From Gautieria morchelliformis (lineage: Eukaryota; Basidiomycota; Agaricomycetes; Gomphales; Gomphaceae), in assembly GCA_015179125.1 (NCBI GenBank), contig WHVA01000263.1:1-64000 (forward strand): DNA of 64,000 nt. Reading direction: 5' to 3'. This document shows, in pieces, positions 1 through 11,484 of the stretch (position 1 is the stretch's first letter; every line of letters begins with the position of its first letter). The position numbers and the translations under genes were made by a program. Under the pieces are notes generated by a model that saw only the letters and a list, made by a program, of their open reading frames with translations, was not told the origin of the DNA and did not search any database.

Positions 1-1
1 T

Positions 2-1084
2 CACTCAGAGAATGCCATCCTGCGGACGATGTATCTCCAGGACAACAACGATGGCTGGTTACAAGTAACGCTCAAGGATCCGGTCCTTGACTTGGAGACG
101 GTAGAGGTTCCAGACGAGATGACCAAGGAGCGGGTTATCCAAGACATATGGGACCAACCTTACAATTTATCCAAACCTTTTGTCAAGTATCGTCTCATCG
201 TTTTGCCGGATGGTTCACGATTCCTTGCGATCAAGCTGGACCATGCCATGTACGACGGCACTCTGTTGCGCATCTTTGACTCTCAGTTTGTTGCTATGGC
301 CCGACAAGAGCCAATCGAAGAGCCAGTGCCATTCCAAACGTTTACCGATTACATTCACGGCCTCGACAAATCGAAACCACTTGCGTTCTGGACAGAACTG
401 CTGAAGGGAAATACATTTTCTTACCCCACAGTGTCTCAACAACCCCGAGTGAGCGGAACGGTGTTACGCAAAGTGAATTCCCGGGTAGACACATTTGCTC
501 CACAATGCGGCTCCACTGTTTCCATTGCGTTTCAAGCTGCGTTCTCCCTCTTATTACGCCGTCTGAGCAGCAGCGACGATGTTTCGTACGACAACCTCGT
601 GACTGGCCGAAACGTCGAATTAGAGGACGCACAAATGATCAATGGGACCTGTGCCAACTTCATTCCGTTCCGATCCTCATTACAGCCGCATACTACTGTT
701 CAAAGTTTACTCAAGGACACGCAGTCGCTATTCTGGAAGACAACCGAGAACGGGACCGTTGGACTTGATGACATCTACAGAGCCCTCAGTGTTGATCGAC
801 AGACTAACGGAAACAAGTGTCTTTTCCTGTTCCAGCCTTTCGAGCCAGCATCAGGGCCCATAGATCACATGCGGTGGATTGTCATGGCGCTTTCCAAGGT
901 GACGATGCCTATCAATTACGCCCTTATGCTTGAAGTCTTGAAGACTTCGACTGGTTACACCCTGCGTTTGAAGTATGACTCTCGAGTCTACTCGACTGAA
1001 GCTGCTGAGGCTGTCGGTGACATGCTGGTAGGGATTATAGACGGTATGCTGGAGGATCCGCAGACTCGGCTGGACGCGCTGTAA
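2..1084 (+). CDS. Nonribosomal peptide synthetase, C-terminal condensation domain (5' part outside window)
   Basis: The frame is open from the left edge to a TAA at 1082-1084, so this is the 3' end of a larger gene. The visible ~360 residues match a condensation domain. It begins near a HSENAILRT stretch, and the core HHxxxDG motif appears as DHAMYDG (about 243-263): the second, catalytic His and the DG are kept, but the first His is Asp. Further family features are the FTDYIHGLDKSKPLAFW segment and the NYALMLEV...LKYDSRVYS C-terminal strands. The protein ends directly after this domain, so the condensation domain is terminal, as in fungal NRPSs that release the product by a C-terminal C domain (siderophore-type and cyclic peptide synthetases). 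The product cannot be read from a C domain alone; a hydroxamate siderophore synthetase is possible but inferred. No intron is needed in this segment. Confidence 0.85.
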   Translation, partial: HSENAILRTMYLQDNNDGWLQVTLKDPVLDLETVEVPDEMTKERVIQDIWDQPYNLSKPFVKYRLIVLPDGSRFLAIKLDHAMYDGTLLRIFDSQFVAMARQEPIEEPVPFQTFTDYIHGLDKSKPLAFWTELLKGNTFSYPTVSQQPRVSGTVLRKVNSRVDTFAPQCGSTVSIAFQAAFSLLLRRLSSSDDVSYDNLVTGRNVELEDAQMINGTCANFIPFRSSLQPHTTVQSLLKDTQSLFWKTTENGTVGLDDIYRALSVDRQTNGNKCLFLFQPFEPASGPIDHMRWIVMALSKVTMPINYALMLEVLKTSTGYTLRLKYDSRVYSTEAAEAVGDMLVGIIDGMLEDPQTRLDAL

Positions 1085-2161
1085 GGTCATGAGCGTAATC
1101 TCTCACAGGCGCTGTGTTTATCCATGACTTAAAAGAGTATTGTGATTGACATGTGGTTGTCCATAGTCTGCTATATTTTCCATCCTCTCAAGCTCCGTGG
1201 TTTTCTGATTTTCGCCGGTCAAGCCTCTACACGTTGTCACTCCTTTACACTATAATGGATATTTTCTCGCTCTGATGTTTTTGATTCATTTATTTCTAGC
1301 TTTATAAATTTCCTCAGATAAATACACATATACCTCTCTGTATATACCTCTCTCTCCTTTACGTATAATCGTCGTGGTCGCACTAGCTGTGTGTTTATAA
1401 AACATTCGTTTCTTGCCTTTCTCGCCATATAAATGTAATATTACATGAGCTACGTACAGAATTCAATTATAAACATCGTGCCGTTCCAATATTTGGTGGG
1501 TGCATATATATAGAATTGCACTGAAAACTGGTCAACTTAGAGCGACGCAGAGCAACGACACAATTAAAAATAGCGTAAACTTTTGACATTTTCATGGGAT
1601 GTCTTCTCGTCATTCCTCAATCTCCAGTTTATCTCTTTCCCTTTCGATTCGTTTCCCTCGCCCCTTCGCACCCTTTTTCGCTACCCCCTCGATCTCAAAC
1701 TCCGGCCCCCGTCATCCCCTCCCACTCCACACATTTTCCCCTCCAAGGATACACCTCTGTCGTGAGTGTCTGTGCGGTGTTAAAAGTTTGAATTCGTATG
1801 ACGGAGTCGTCCGTCGTCCGAGTACGCCTGTAACAATGATGTGTTGTGTGATTAGAAAGGTGTAGTTGCTCGGAAAGGTGCGTGGAAATAGAATCATAAT
1901 TTGAGGTTGGTTATATGTACACTGCAAGTCTGCAGCAATGCACACCGGGCACCTACTTTAAGTACATTACGCACCGGAATATCAATGCTGGATTCAGACT
2001 AGAACTTGGTGTAAGTGCAGGGCAACCGCGAAATCAAGTAGAGAGAATGGTCTTGTCAGAAAAAATTTACTGCCTCGGTTGTACTTAAAAATGCAATTGA
2101 ACACCGATGAAAACTGCGAGTGTGACAGCTCAGCGCTTCCCTGCTTACATCACCAGCTTCG
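1085..2161. other. Intergenic region between the NRPS 3' end and the uS5m gene
   Basis: No coding sequence is supported here. Positions 1240-1560 are AT-rich. Positions 1600-1745 form a C/T-rich tract on the plus strand, of the kind often found upstream of basidiomycete genes. It lies 400-550 bp before the uS5m start, so a promoter role is only a possibility. Confidence 0.5.
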
Positions 2162-3151
2162 ATGACCCTCGCGCGCTGCGTGGCACTGTGTCGGGTGCCG
2201 CACTCGACATGGGTGCTACCGTCGGTACACATTCCACTGAAAAGATGCGTCTCGTCAACAACACCACCTTCACCCCCGGAACCCACACCCACCTCAAAAA
2301 CAACCTCCGCCTCACCCAACCCCACCTCGCCCTTCTACGCTCTCCCTGACCCCATCTACGACAACACGTACGAGCACTATTTTGAGCCTACTAGCCGTGC
2401 ACCCATAAAACCTGGCTCACATGTCCTAGACTCAAACTGGGACCCCATGTTCTTCGGCCTAGGGTCCCTCACGCATCCGCCACAGCCCTCCGATCAAGAC
2501 TTTGATATCGACCGCGAGACCCATGGCGCAGGCATCGCCGGCACGGGCGAGGAAGCCAAGTCTCCCCTCCACCACCTCCCCATCCCGTTCAACCGCCTCA
2601 ACACCCTCATGCGCTTTCCCCTCTACACACGACGCGTCGTGCAGCAGTCGGGCAAGGGCAAGATATACACACAGTATGCCATGATCGTCGTCGGAAACGG
2701 CCGCGGCCTCGTGGGGCTGGGCGAGGGCAAGGCCCAGTATCAGCCGCATGCGGCGGAACGCGCGTTCGCGCAGGCCGTGAGGAATATGGACTGGGTCGAG
2801 CGCTTTGAGGAGCGCACCCTGTGGGGGGAGGTAAGCACCAAGCTCGGCGCGGTCAAGGTCGTCATGAGGCCGCGGCCCGTTGGGTTCGGGTTGATGTGTG
2901 CACCGGGCGTGCATCAGGTAATGAAGGCCGCAGGTGTGAGAGATGTCAGCGTCAAGGTGTGGGGGAGCAGGAATAAAATGGGTGTTGTCAAGGCTGTGGT
3001 AAGAGCGTTGCAGTCGGGATCAGCGATGGTGGGAATGGGGGACGGCGTAGGTGGTGAAGCGAGAAGGATGGAGGCGGGCGCTGGCCTGAGAGGGAAGGCT
3101 GCGGTGGAGAGGGAGAGGGGAAGGCGAATTCTAGACGCTAGGACATGGTGA
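2162..3151 (+). CDS. MRPS5: Mitochondrial small ribosomal subunit protein uS5m
   Basis: A single uninterrupted frame of 329 codons. Residues 1-35 are rich in Arg/Lys/Ser and lack acidic residues, as expected of a mitochondrial presequence. Residues about 150-215 carry the S5 N-terminal double-stranded-RNA-binding-like domain (YTQYAMIVVGNGRGLVGLGEGKA, split here as YTQYAMIVVGNG and RGLVGLGEGKA). Residues about 240-285 carry the S5 C-terminal domain (RPVGFGLMCAPGVHQVMKAA, then GVRDVSVKVWGSRNKMGVVKA). The protein helps build the decoding side of the mitochondrial 37S subunit. The start at 2162 gives the most plausible targeting peptide; the N-terminal ~120 residues are poorly conserved in this family. 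The C-terminal tail after ~290 is Gly/Arg-rich and specific to this protein. Confidence 0.9.
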   Translation: MTLARCVALCRVPHSTWVLPSVHIPLKRCVSSTTPPSPPEPTPTSKTTSASPNPTSPFYALPDPIYDNTYEHYFEPTSRAPIKPGSHVLDSNWDPMFFGLGSLTHPPQPSDQDFDIDRETHGAGIAGTGEEAKSPLHHLPIPFNRLNTLMRFPLYTRRVVQQSGKGKIYTQYAMIVVGNGRGLVGLGEGKAQYQPHAAERAFAQAVRNMDWVERFEERTLWGEVSTKLGAVKVVMRPRPVGFGLMCAPGVHQVMKAAGVRDVSVKVWGSRNKMGVVKAVVRALQSGSAMVGMGDGVGGEARRMEAGAGLRGKAAVERERGRRILDARTW

Positions 3152-6100
3152 TGCAGCGCACCGTTTTATTGCGAGGACGTGGTGTTGGAGAGGCAGCTCT
3201 TCGATACCACAATGTGGTGGCGGATTGTCGCATGCATTGGCTAACCAAGGTCATGGTAAAATGGCCCCATCAGGGCGATTCTAACTGGGCGTCTGGTCAT
3301 GAAGCTGTAGTTATCAGGCGGTATAGAACGTCGAGCGTAACCGTGTACGCACAATCTTCAGGTTGAGCTCAAAGCTGCATGCATGCGAACGATCACGTCT
3401 TGTCACAAGTCCTGCTTCATGACCATATCCACCCGCGATGCACGACAAGACCTGATTCCCATTCCCTGCTTACTGCACTGGGGTCGTATCGTATCTTGGA
3501 TGGTGAGAGGTGCTACGAGTGGTAGTCAGGACTCGCCAGACCCAGCCTCCATGCGTCGCGGCGTTCAGTAGCAAGAACCTCGTGGCGACCGATGCTATGT
3601 AAAGCCTGTGGGCTGCCAGTGACGATGACTGTCTGCCAGTCACACACGTACTTGTAATACACTGGTCGTTGCTCGTCCGTTTCCGCTGACCATCACTTGC
3701 TGCCAATGGTTCCACACGAGGAGGTTTCGGTTTCGTTGTTGAGTTAGGTGAGCTTCTACTTTGTTGTCCTACAGTATTTCGATGCATCTTCGCTGCCTGG
3801 CGGGCTGTATACGTCGTCGAAAACCTAGTTGCCTTTCATGGTAGACTCAATCACGCTCATCCTGATGCCGTACGTCTTTGATCATTCACTTATATGATCA
3901 TTGATTTCGTGGCGCTGCGTTTCATGGCTGATGACCATAAGGGTGTTGGCTGTCGGAGACGTGGGATGTTTTCTCGAAATTTGGTTGGAAAGTGTCGACT
4001 GGCGGCGCACGTGGGCATGGTATAATACACCCACATTGCTCTGCATGGTCATACTACTAATGCTGTCAGCTCCGACCTATCACTTCACTAACCTTGTGAT
4101 CAGCCTGAGTCATCCGACCATCATTCGAACCGACCCTTAGCCACCGATCTCAAGCCATATTGACGCACCAACCTCTTATCATGCTTGCAATCCTCGACCT
4201 GACCATGTCAGCGTGACCAACCTGCCTGAAATACTTGATATTGAGATAGCCAGCAGTTGACACAAGTCTGGTCCTGGTAATGCGGGCAAACGCTGTGCTG
4301 GGTATCTCGCATCTTCTTACATGATCAGAACTGGTGTTGTAAGAGTCGGAGCCAAACTTGATCCAGCGCTATCACCCGGCTGCATATCGTGCGTGTCTCA
4401 TCGACTCTAGCAACTAACCATGCTGCTTCTCCCCATATCGACCCATCTCTGACAAGCCGATCCCCTTCTTGTGCGCCTAGCGTGGCAACCGATGCTACCT
4501 TCACCCTCCCAACCATCTCCCCAGATCGGTTCCTGTAATCCTTCCACTTGCTCGCCTCCCGACAATACTTGCCCTGCAGTCGTGCATCTTTTCACCATTA
4601 CATCTCCTCGGGACCCCAAACATCGGATCTGGAGCGCTACATGATGCAGGGACAACAGTGCGGCATGCTGTAGATTGGGTATTGTATGGGGCGACAGACA
4701 GATAAATGGCTATAGGTGCGTCTCTCCTGTCGCTCTGAGTCCCCCGTGTGGCTATCGCACGCCGACGGACAACGCGATGCTGGTGAGTCTGTCTGCGTTC
4801 ATGACCGGGGTTGAATGCTGTCTCGTTTCTGGTGTCTCGCTATCTGACTAATTTCAGTGCACCGTGGGGTGCACACGATCCTTGTGCATGGCTGGCGAAG
4901 TCACTGGTTGTGAGTCCGAGAGTAGCCGAAGAGCGCACCACAGAGCACCAAGCACAACACCACACACAGCGTCGTATCTTGATACTTCATTCGTGGCACG
5001 ACGTATGAGATAGTGGCAAAAAAAACAAAGGGGACAGATCGGCTGGCCAGATAAAGGACCGTATCGCCACATCATGTCACGCCTCCGTCTTCGGTGCTTT
5101 TCATCTCAGCCGCGCCCCGCGCATTTGCAGGCCTTCCCAATCAGACTCCTCGCATGTCTCCCGGAGCTTACGCAGCTTCCGGGGGGACGTTAACTGCGAG
5201 CTACGCCGTCTCGCGCCCTATTTACGCCCTCAGGATATCTCTCCAGGGCGTCGTCGTCTGCTCGCACATGACTGAATTACAGCAGTCTTTCTGATGCAGT
5301 ACTTGCAGGATATCGCACTAACAAATAAGTATTCCATCCAAGAATTAGGCATCGCACCGTCGTATCGCGCTGAAGCCTACCAGTGACAGGCACCTCTTCC
5401 GGTGACTGTCAGCCGTGCCTAACTTTATCATGCCACATATGTGATGCCGCTGTGCGTGGCTGGCGTTGAGCATATCACGGCGTGTGCTGAACATCAGGGA
5501 CGTAAAGTGTTACCTTGAGGCGGGCGTGTCAGACTTAAGGGGAAAGTGTCGACTGGAAAGGCAAGGATGACATGCTATGTCCTCAAGCAATTTCCGAAAC
5601 TATCGTACTGGCTCCTGGGCCGATCTACATCCCTCCCTCGACTCACACGCCACGCGTGTAATATACAACCCTTGTGCCTAGCCACTTTCCCACCCTTTAA
5701 CCCACCCATTAGCTCCGTTCTTGACATAGTTCCAGGTAGGTCGGGCGATGTACGAGTCAGCTACCTCTTGTTGCATCACAATGTGGTTATGGGAATTGGA
5801 AGGCCCGACGAGCAGGCTTGTTATGTGCGCGCCGTCGACGCTCGCGGTGAGTCTAAGGCTTTCCCAAGGCGGACTAATGTACGCGGTGTCTAGTTTCACC
5901 CTTTTCTTTGGTGGGAAAGACGAGAATTTGAACCATGAAGTCAATAGATGCAGGCTTGCCCCATGGTCGAATTTGGACGTCATTGCTGCTCTCACGATCA
6001 AGTGCTCACCACCTCCAGTCGTTAATGCATGTTACATGCATACCTTCAGATAGAACCATCGGAGTGGGGTTGTTGACCACTCACGTGTCCATGATTCAGC

Positions 6101-6327
6101 CGAAGTGTTTTTCACACACAGTAGCTCCAAAATCCCGCTGGACAACAGGCGCTGGGCCTTTAGAAATCCAAGATAAAGCAGGCAGTTACAGTGCAACGAT
6201 CATACTCTCATCCCAGAACAGCCATGATTGTTCAGAAGGTACTATATTTGGAGACAAATTCGTGATGATGGCTCACGAGCACTGAGAAGATATACAAGAA
6301 TGGAATGGAATGGAACATGCCCAGGCA
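3152..6327. other. 3.2-kb stretch without a recognisable gene
   Basis: Only short unrelated open frames occur on both strands. None has a recognisable domain, splice-consistent extension or codon pattern like the neighbouring genes. I see no tRNA, repeat or transposon end. A non-coding transcript cannot be excluded. Confidence 0.5.
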
Positions 6328-7864
6328 CTAGACAACATCGATACCAGTAGATGCCTTATCCTGTGTGGTGCGGCGTGCTTTTTGAAGATGCGCCAGGGCG
6401 GTGGCGCTAGGCCTGTTCAGGATGCTGTCCGAACCGACGAAAACGAAAGCATCATAGACCAATGAGCCACTGAGCGCGCCGGCGAACGGGCCAAGCTATA
6501 CATTCATAACACAACATTGAATTTAGTCGTCGTGCATTATAGAGGACAGACTCACGATCGCACACCACAACCAGTATTGGCTGCGAAATGAAAACACTGG
6601 AAATAACACCCACGTCAATAAATTACCTATAAGTTCCTCCAAGAGATTACACACCGTTTCCACCGTAGCCTACCATGGCCGTCAGGAGTCTTGGACCAAG
6701 GTCACGGGCGGGGTTGATGGCGAAGCCTGCGATGTCGGTAGAGGCGATCAATCATACAGATCCGTACATGTATGCGGGTGAAAATGCACCTGTCTGCATG
6801 CCAAAGCATCCGGCAATCCCGAGAACGGTGACAAACAAGACCAGAGGAAGCATGCCTTGGGGTGGCGCCATATTTCCCTGTGGGATGTCATCTTGAGGGT
6901 AAATGAGGATACAGAGCACGGACATCGCGTACCTTATCTGTGGCCGCGAAGATCACCATAAGGAGGAGCGCAGTGGCGAGAAACTCGTTGAAGAAACAAG
7001 ACACTGGAACACGAAAATGTTTTCACATCATTACGTCAAGGCCGTCCAGTTGAGCAAACCGACTAACCCGAAGTCATGTAATCGGGCTAGACAGTGGGTT
7101 GAGTATATTGTCATGTATACTATAAGCACTCCTTACTGCATACGTGGCAAAAAGGCTCGCCGTGCCAGGAACAGTACGAATGCCTCGTCCGCCTTCGACA
7201 ATGTCAATTGCGTGGAAATAGGTGGCATAGACACAGGCGGAACCGCAAAGGGCTCCCATAAGCTGCGCGAACATATATACAGGGACCTTCTTCCATGGAA
7301 AGCGGCGGAATATGGCGAGGGAGAGAGTGACCTATTGGATTTCATCACTATTTTGAATACGAAATCGTAAGCAATGGACGTACTGCAGGATTGATGTGTC
7401 CACCGGATATACCACCGCACACCCATACACCGAGTGCGACGCCAAGAGCCCAACCGAAGGAAATGGAAAGATAATCCTTAAATTAAACAGGTAAATCAGA
7501 AGGGTCGTGCAAAGAGCAGGTTGCCTTACTCCCTTCGGAGTCGCCGCTACTCCTGGGTTAGAACCCAGTACAACCTAGTTTAGAGTGGTCAATATAGTCA
7601 CTGCCAGTGGTTCTCGAATGTAGGACTCACTTGGCAGAGGACCCCGTTGCCGAAAAGTACCAAAACCATAGTACCCAAGAACTCGGCAGCAGGCTCTCGG
7701 ATCATTTTCCGCCAGCGTGCCCATTTATTGGGACAGTGCGAATAATAAACGGTTAAATTGTCGAGGTCTGCGTTATAGGACCCCATAGTCCGATATTCTG
7801 GGGATCCCACTTGCCTGACGTCCTCCTTGGAAGGAGTTCGAGGGAGTTCTGTGCTGCCTTTCAT
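6328..7864 (-). CDS. Aquaglyceroporin (MIP family), copy 1
   Basis: Ten exons on the minus strand, all with GT-AG borders: 7631-7864, 7530-7574, 7384-7476, 7137-7331, 7068-7086, 6933-7003, 6790-6877, 6655-6726, 6556-6596 and 6328-6495. They join to 1026 nt, giving 341 aa, and phase is kept throughout. Exon 1 holds the first membrane helix ([19 protein letters not shown]). Exon 3 ends in the first half-helix ([11 protein letters not shown]). Exon 8 opens with the second ([13 protein letters not shown]). Asp after the second NPAR is typical of glycerol facilitators, so transport of glycerol or small neutral solutes as well as water is likely. The start at 7864 is preferred because a TATA-like box lies 67 bp upstream and because it gives the same length as copy 2. 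Exon 5 is only 19 nt. The gene appears intact. Confidence 0.9.
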
Positions 7865-7930
7865 ATCGTGGTGGAGGGGACAAGGAGATGGGGGAAGGAG
7901 GGGTGTGGAATGAAACAGGGCGCACTCTGT

Positions 7931-7940
7931 CCTTATATAC
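7931..7940 (-). promoter_or_regulatory. TATA-like box of aquaglyceroporin copy 1
   Basis: The minus strand reads GTATATAAGG here, 67 bp upstream of the chosen ATG (7864). It is the only good TATA match in the region. It argues against the longer in-frame starts further upstream (7975 and 8134), which would lie before the box. Confidence 0.5.
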
Positions 7941-9732
7941 GGGCAAAATGTGGCGAAGGGCGAGATGTTAGGCATCGGATTGACATTGAGGCGAGTGCCG
8001 ACATACGGGGAAGCCCTGACCCTGTCACAAATACTATCAAAAAAGGTGCTATAATACTTTCTCCTGTTGAGATGTTCATCGGTTGGCACGGGGCAAGTAA
8101 AAGGAATGGAAGCACCTCGCAGCGCTAGATGCATCCTCCCGCTGGATCATAAGGCTTTCATGGGTCTGCAGTGTTCAAGGATTAATTTCGCTGTAATGCT
8201 TTGATGCGTCTGATCCGACAGAGTATTTTTTGGTAATTGATTTTACGTTGGGACTTAAGCCTTGTGCTGACAAGCACACTTGCTATGGCACACTGGTAAA
8301 CAGGTCCTTTCCTTTTCCTTTAGGCAGAGGAAGGCAACAGTCAACGAGGCCGTTTGCCAGTCTGGGCCCAATTTCAAATCTCCTATCCATCGGATTGTTG
8401 GAGCATTGAGGCCAAAGGCTGACAGAAGGCGGAGATCGGGCTCAAGGAGAGCAAATTGTAGAAGCGAGATCTAAGCTCCAGGTCCTACAATTGCCTTAGA
8501 GTAGAGATAAGGAGAAGTCGCCACAGTTCTCTACTAGGTACTCGCAGAGCTGTCAGTGTGACAGATTACCAGACTGGAGATCGGTCTTGCGCTCAGAGGT
8601 GAACGCCTTATGTAAGTTCTATTGCAACTGATCGTGAGAAATTTGCCGAGTTTTCTCCGCGGCTCCAACAACTCTCGATCGGGGGGGAACTGAGAAGTCC
8701 GACACCGTTTGTCGAGATTTCTCCGCGTATTGTACTGTACTGTGACCAAGTCCACACTACGCTTAATAGACTCTATGGAGCAAGGGGGGCTTCCTCTAAT
8801 ATAATTACATAGTATCCTCTTATGGTCAGAGAAATTCAAATGCTTTGGTGTAAAATCCACAACTTTTACTTATACTGTAAGGCATTTCAAGGAACACCGA
8901 GCAAACCGAAGTGGCTTGAATACCTTATAGGCCTACTTGAAACATGGGCAAGTCGTACGAAGAACTGGTTGCTGAGCTACCTCTAGGTATTGTTTGGGAT
9001 TCCGTTGCTGATGGGGGTGTATATTAAATGCATTGGTCCGAAAGGAATAGAGGCGAGCGAATCAATTGATTTGATATACTATCGGCCCTGCTCGTGTTTA
9101 ATTGCTTGCCTTCATAAGAAATCCATACTACTAGCTACGAGGTCGAAGAGCTTAGATGGCCCCGGTATATCATAGAGTATGGAGCTGCGAACTTCGCGAA
9201 CGCAATATGTCTTCATTCGTTCCGGCCTCCGAGTCGCCGCTGCACGAGTGCATGAGTGGCAACCGCAGACAATGATCGCAGGGAGTCCTGTCAAGAAGAC
9301 GATGCCCAGTTAGACAGAGGCCATGCCGAGGAGGTCACTGATTAACGCGATAGCTGTTGAGGTTGAACATTGGGCCCGGAGGTTGCACTTTAAGGAATTC
9401 ATCTCTAGAGGTTCTAGACAGCACCTAAAAAGGAAACTCCATTATGTAAACGCCGACGTGTGGCACGCACTTACGATCCATTCCTAAGTAAAACAACTCA
9501 GAGTTATTACCTTTCAACTAATTTCCAGGTGTTATGCCACGGTATTTCAGACTTTCAGACTAGGAGTAAGGTAATATTGTACTTACTCCCAGGTGCACTG
9601 GTGCTGGTTTCCCTGTGAATTTTCGGTAGATGGATCCCACGCGCGGGGTTTTCCGTTCGCACAATCACAGAGCAAGTGCAGGAAGTACTCACTGCCACGA
9701 CCTAGTTTGACATTGGAAACTGATCTCAACTC
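7941..9732. other. Divergent intergenic region between aquaporin 1 and the FAD monooxygenase
   Basis: This is the shared upstream region of two divergently transcribed genes. No further gene is supported. Short open frames on both strands have no recognisable domains. Confidence 0.5.
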
Positions 9733-11484
9733 ATGGAAGGGACTGTAACCCAGAGTCCAGTAACGGCTGTAGTCTCTGGCGGCTCCCTTGCAGGGTTAAT
9801 GATCGCAGTCGCCCTCAAGGACTTAGGGTACAGGTGTGCTATCATCGCAAAAATTCCCGAGACCAGCTAGTTGAGGTTCCACCAACTAATATTAGTGTTA
9901 CCGTGTTGGAACGTTCTCTACGCGTGCAGAGTCAAGGGGCAGGAATCGTACTCGGAAACTGGTCCACAAAGTTCTTTCAAGTTTTCGATAAGACCGAAAC
10001 GGAACTTGCTATATCTGCGCTTAGACGCCAGTTCTTCAACAGGGACGGCTCAACTATGAAAGAAGAGAGTATCAGCCTGGCAATGACAAGTTGGGACAAG
10101 GTTTGTTGCATGCTAATGGCTCATGCGCTGGGAAACATTGTGTAACTTATGCTATATCTAGCTCTATTACACCCTCCGCGCCAATTTCGATGGCCATGTC
10201 GAAGATAGGTACATTGACAATGCGTCTGCAGCTGCACAGAAAGACGATATGACCAATTATCTTATGGGGCGGACCGTTATCTCCCATTCGTACGATGCTA
10301 CGCTGGAGAAGGTCAACATTACCTATAGCGATATGGAAGGACAGGAAGGACACATTCAGGCGCACCTTTTTGTCTGTGCTGAGGGTGCCTCCTCTTCCTC
10401 TCGAGAAATGTACTTCCCAGGGCTGCCAAGAGCATACTCCGGATATCTGGCATTTCGCGGATTGTACGGACTGCGGCACTATCAGAGTCTACTCTTAGCT
10501 GACACTGCTATTCGAGAGTTCCTGAATCTGAGTTGGACCAAGCGACTGCAGAAACTCTTATCCATTCCATGAGTGTTAACATGTCTCCCCGCCCAGTGGT
10601 CAGCTCTGTTCTAACCTCCCGGATAGTTCATCCATGCAAAGGATAGCCAATTTCTTTGCTATAGTGCGTACACAATTTTCCATACTGCCGAAATATGCTA
10701 AGCACAGACGTTGTTGATGTTGGATGACCAGCGATACCTGGCCCTGACGGATGTACTACTCCTGGAAGACGTCATATTAATTTTGTATGGTACAATACAT
10801 ATCCCGATGGCCCTCATCTGGAGAAAGTCATGACAGACAAAGGAGTCTGTCCACTGCCCCGTTAAATTTACTTATTCTGAATGTGCTGGCATTACAGGGT
10901 ATACGACGCCCATATTCTATTGCAGCGGGAACTATGCCACAATCGGTCATCGAGGACGAGATACATCCCAAGGCACGGGAAAAGTTGTCCCCGCAATGCC
11001 TTGAGGTTAGTCATCTTAATTCTATTTGACAATACTGCCTAAGGGTAGCTGTTTCCAAAGGTGGTAATGAAGACAAAGCAGCCCTTTACCCAGCTTGTCA
11101 CCGACGTCATTTCTCCCTCCGCAGTATTTCATGATGGCCACGTCGTCCTCGTAGGAGATGCTCTAAGCGGAGCAAGACCTCACACTACAGCTTCAACGTA
11201 AGTATGAGCTTAGATCAGTTCATTTGCAATTGCGAATGTCTGTTTCTCCGAGAAGCAACCAGGCAGCAGATCATGCTCTGCGCTTGCATTCCGTTCTTCA
11301 AGGCGATCCACGGAACTTCAGAAGTCTCGTGAAGTCCTGGGAGCCTGAATCCCTTCGTTATGCCACGTATCTTTGGGATATTGGAAAGGCTCTCGGTGAT
11401 CTCAGTCAATTCGGAGACCATCCGGTGCGTAATTTAGATCAAGAAAAACTATCATCGCTTACTTGCGAGGGGATCCACAGATGA
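9733..11484 (+). CDS. FAD-dependent aromatic-ring monooxygenase (class A, PHBH fold)
   Basis: Nine exons with GT-AG borders: 9733-9833, 9896-10100, 10162-10463, 10517-10574, 10627-10663, 10732-10844, 10898-11005, 11049-11197 and 11256-11484. They join to 1302 nt, giving 433 aa. The N-terminal FAD/ADP-binding turn reads VVSGGSLAGLMIAVALKDLG and is followed by VTVLERS...QGAGIVLG. The usual GADG..S..R motif is present as CAEGASSSSRE, with Asp replaced by Glu. The ribose-binding GD motif reads VLVGDALSGARPHTTASTNQ. Class A enzymes hydroxylate phenolic or N-heteroaromatic rings using NAD(P)H and O2. The layout resembles the 2,6-dihydroxypyridine/salicylate hydroxylase-like group, but the substrate cannot be told. 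Introns are 43-68 nt. The intron between exons 4 and 5 is the least certain junction. The gene looks intact. Confidence 0.82.

Noticed and set aside
5678..6001. Minus-strand 107-codon frame containing PKKRVKLD, like a nuclear localisation signal
   Set aside because: No other protein-like feature, no homologous domain and no splice-consistent extension; most likely chance.
9100..9290. Minus-strand open frame with YDIPGPSKLF, reminiscent of a cytochrome P450 N-terminus
   Set aside because: Only a few residues match. No I-helix, ExxR or heme-Cys motif is found in any frame nearby, and the frame closes quickly.
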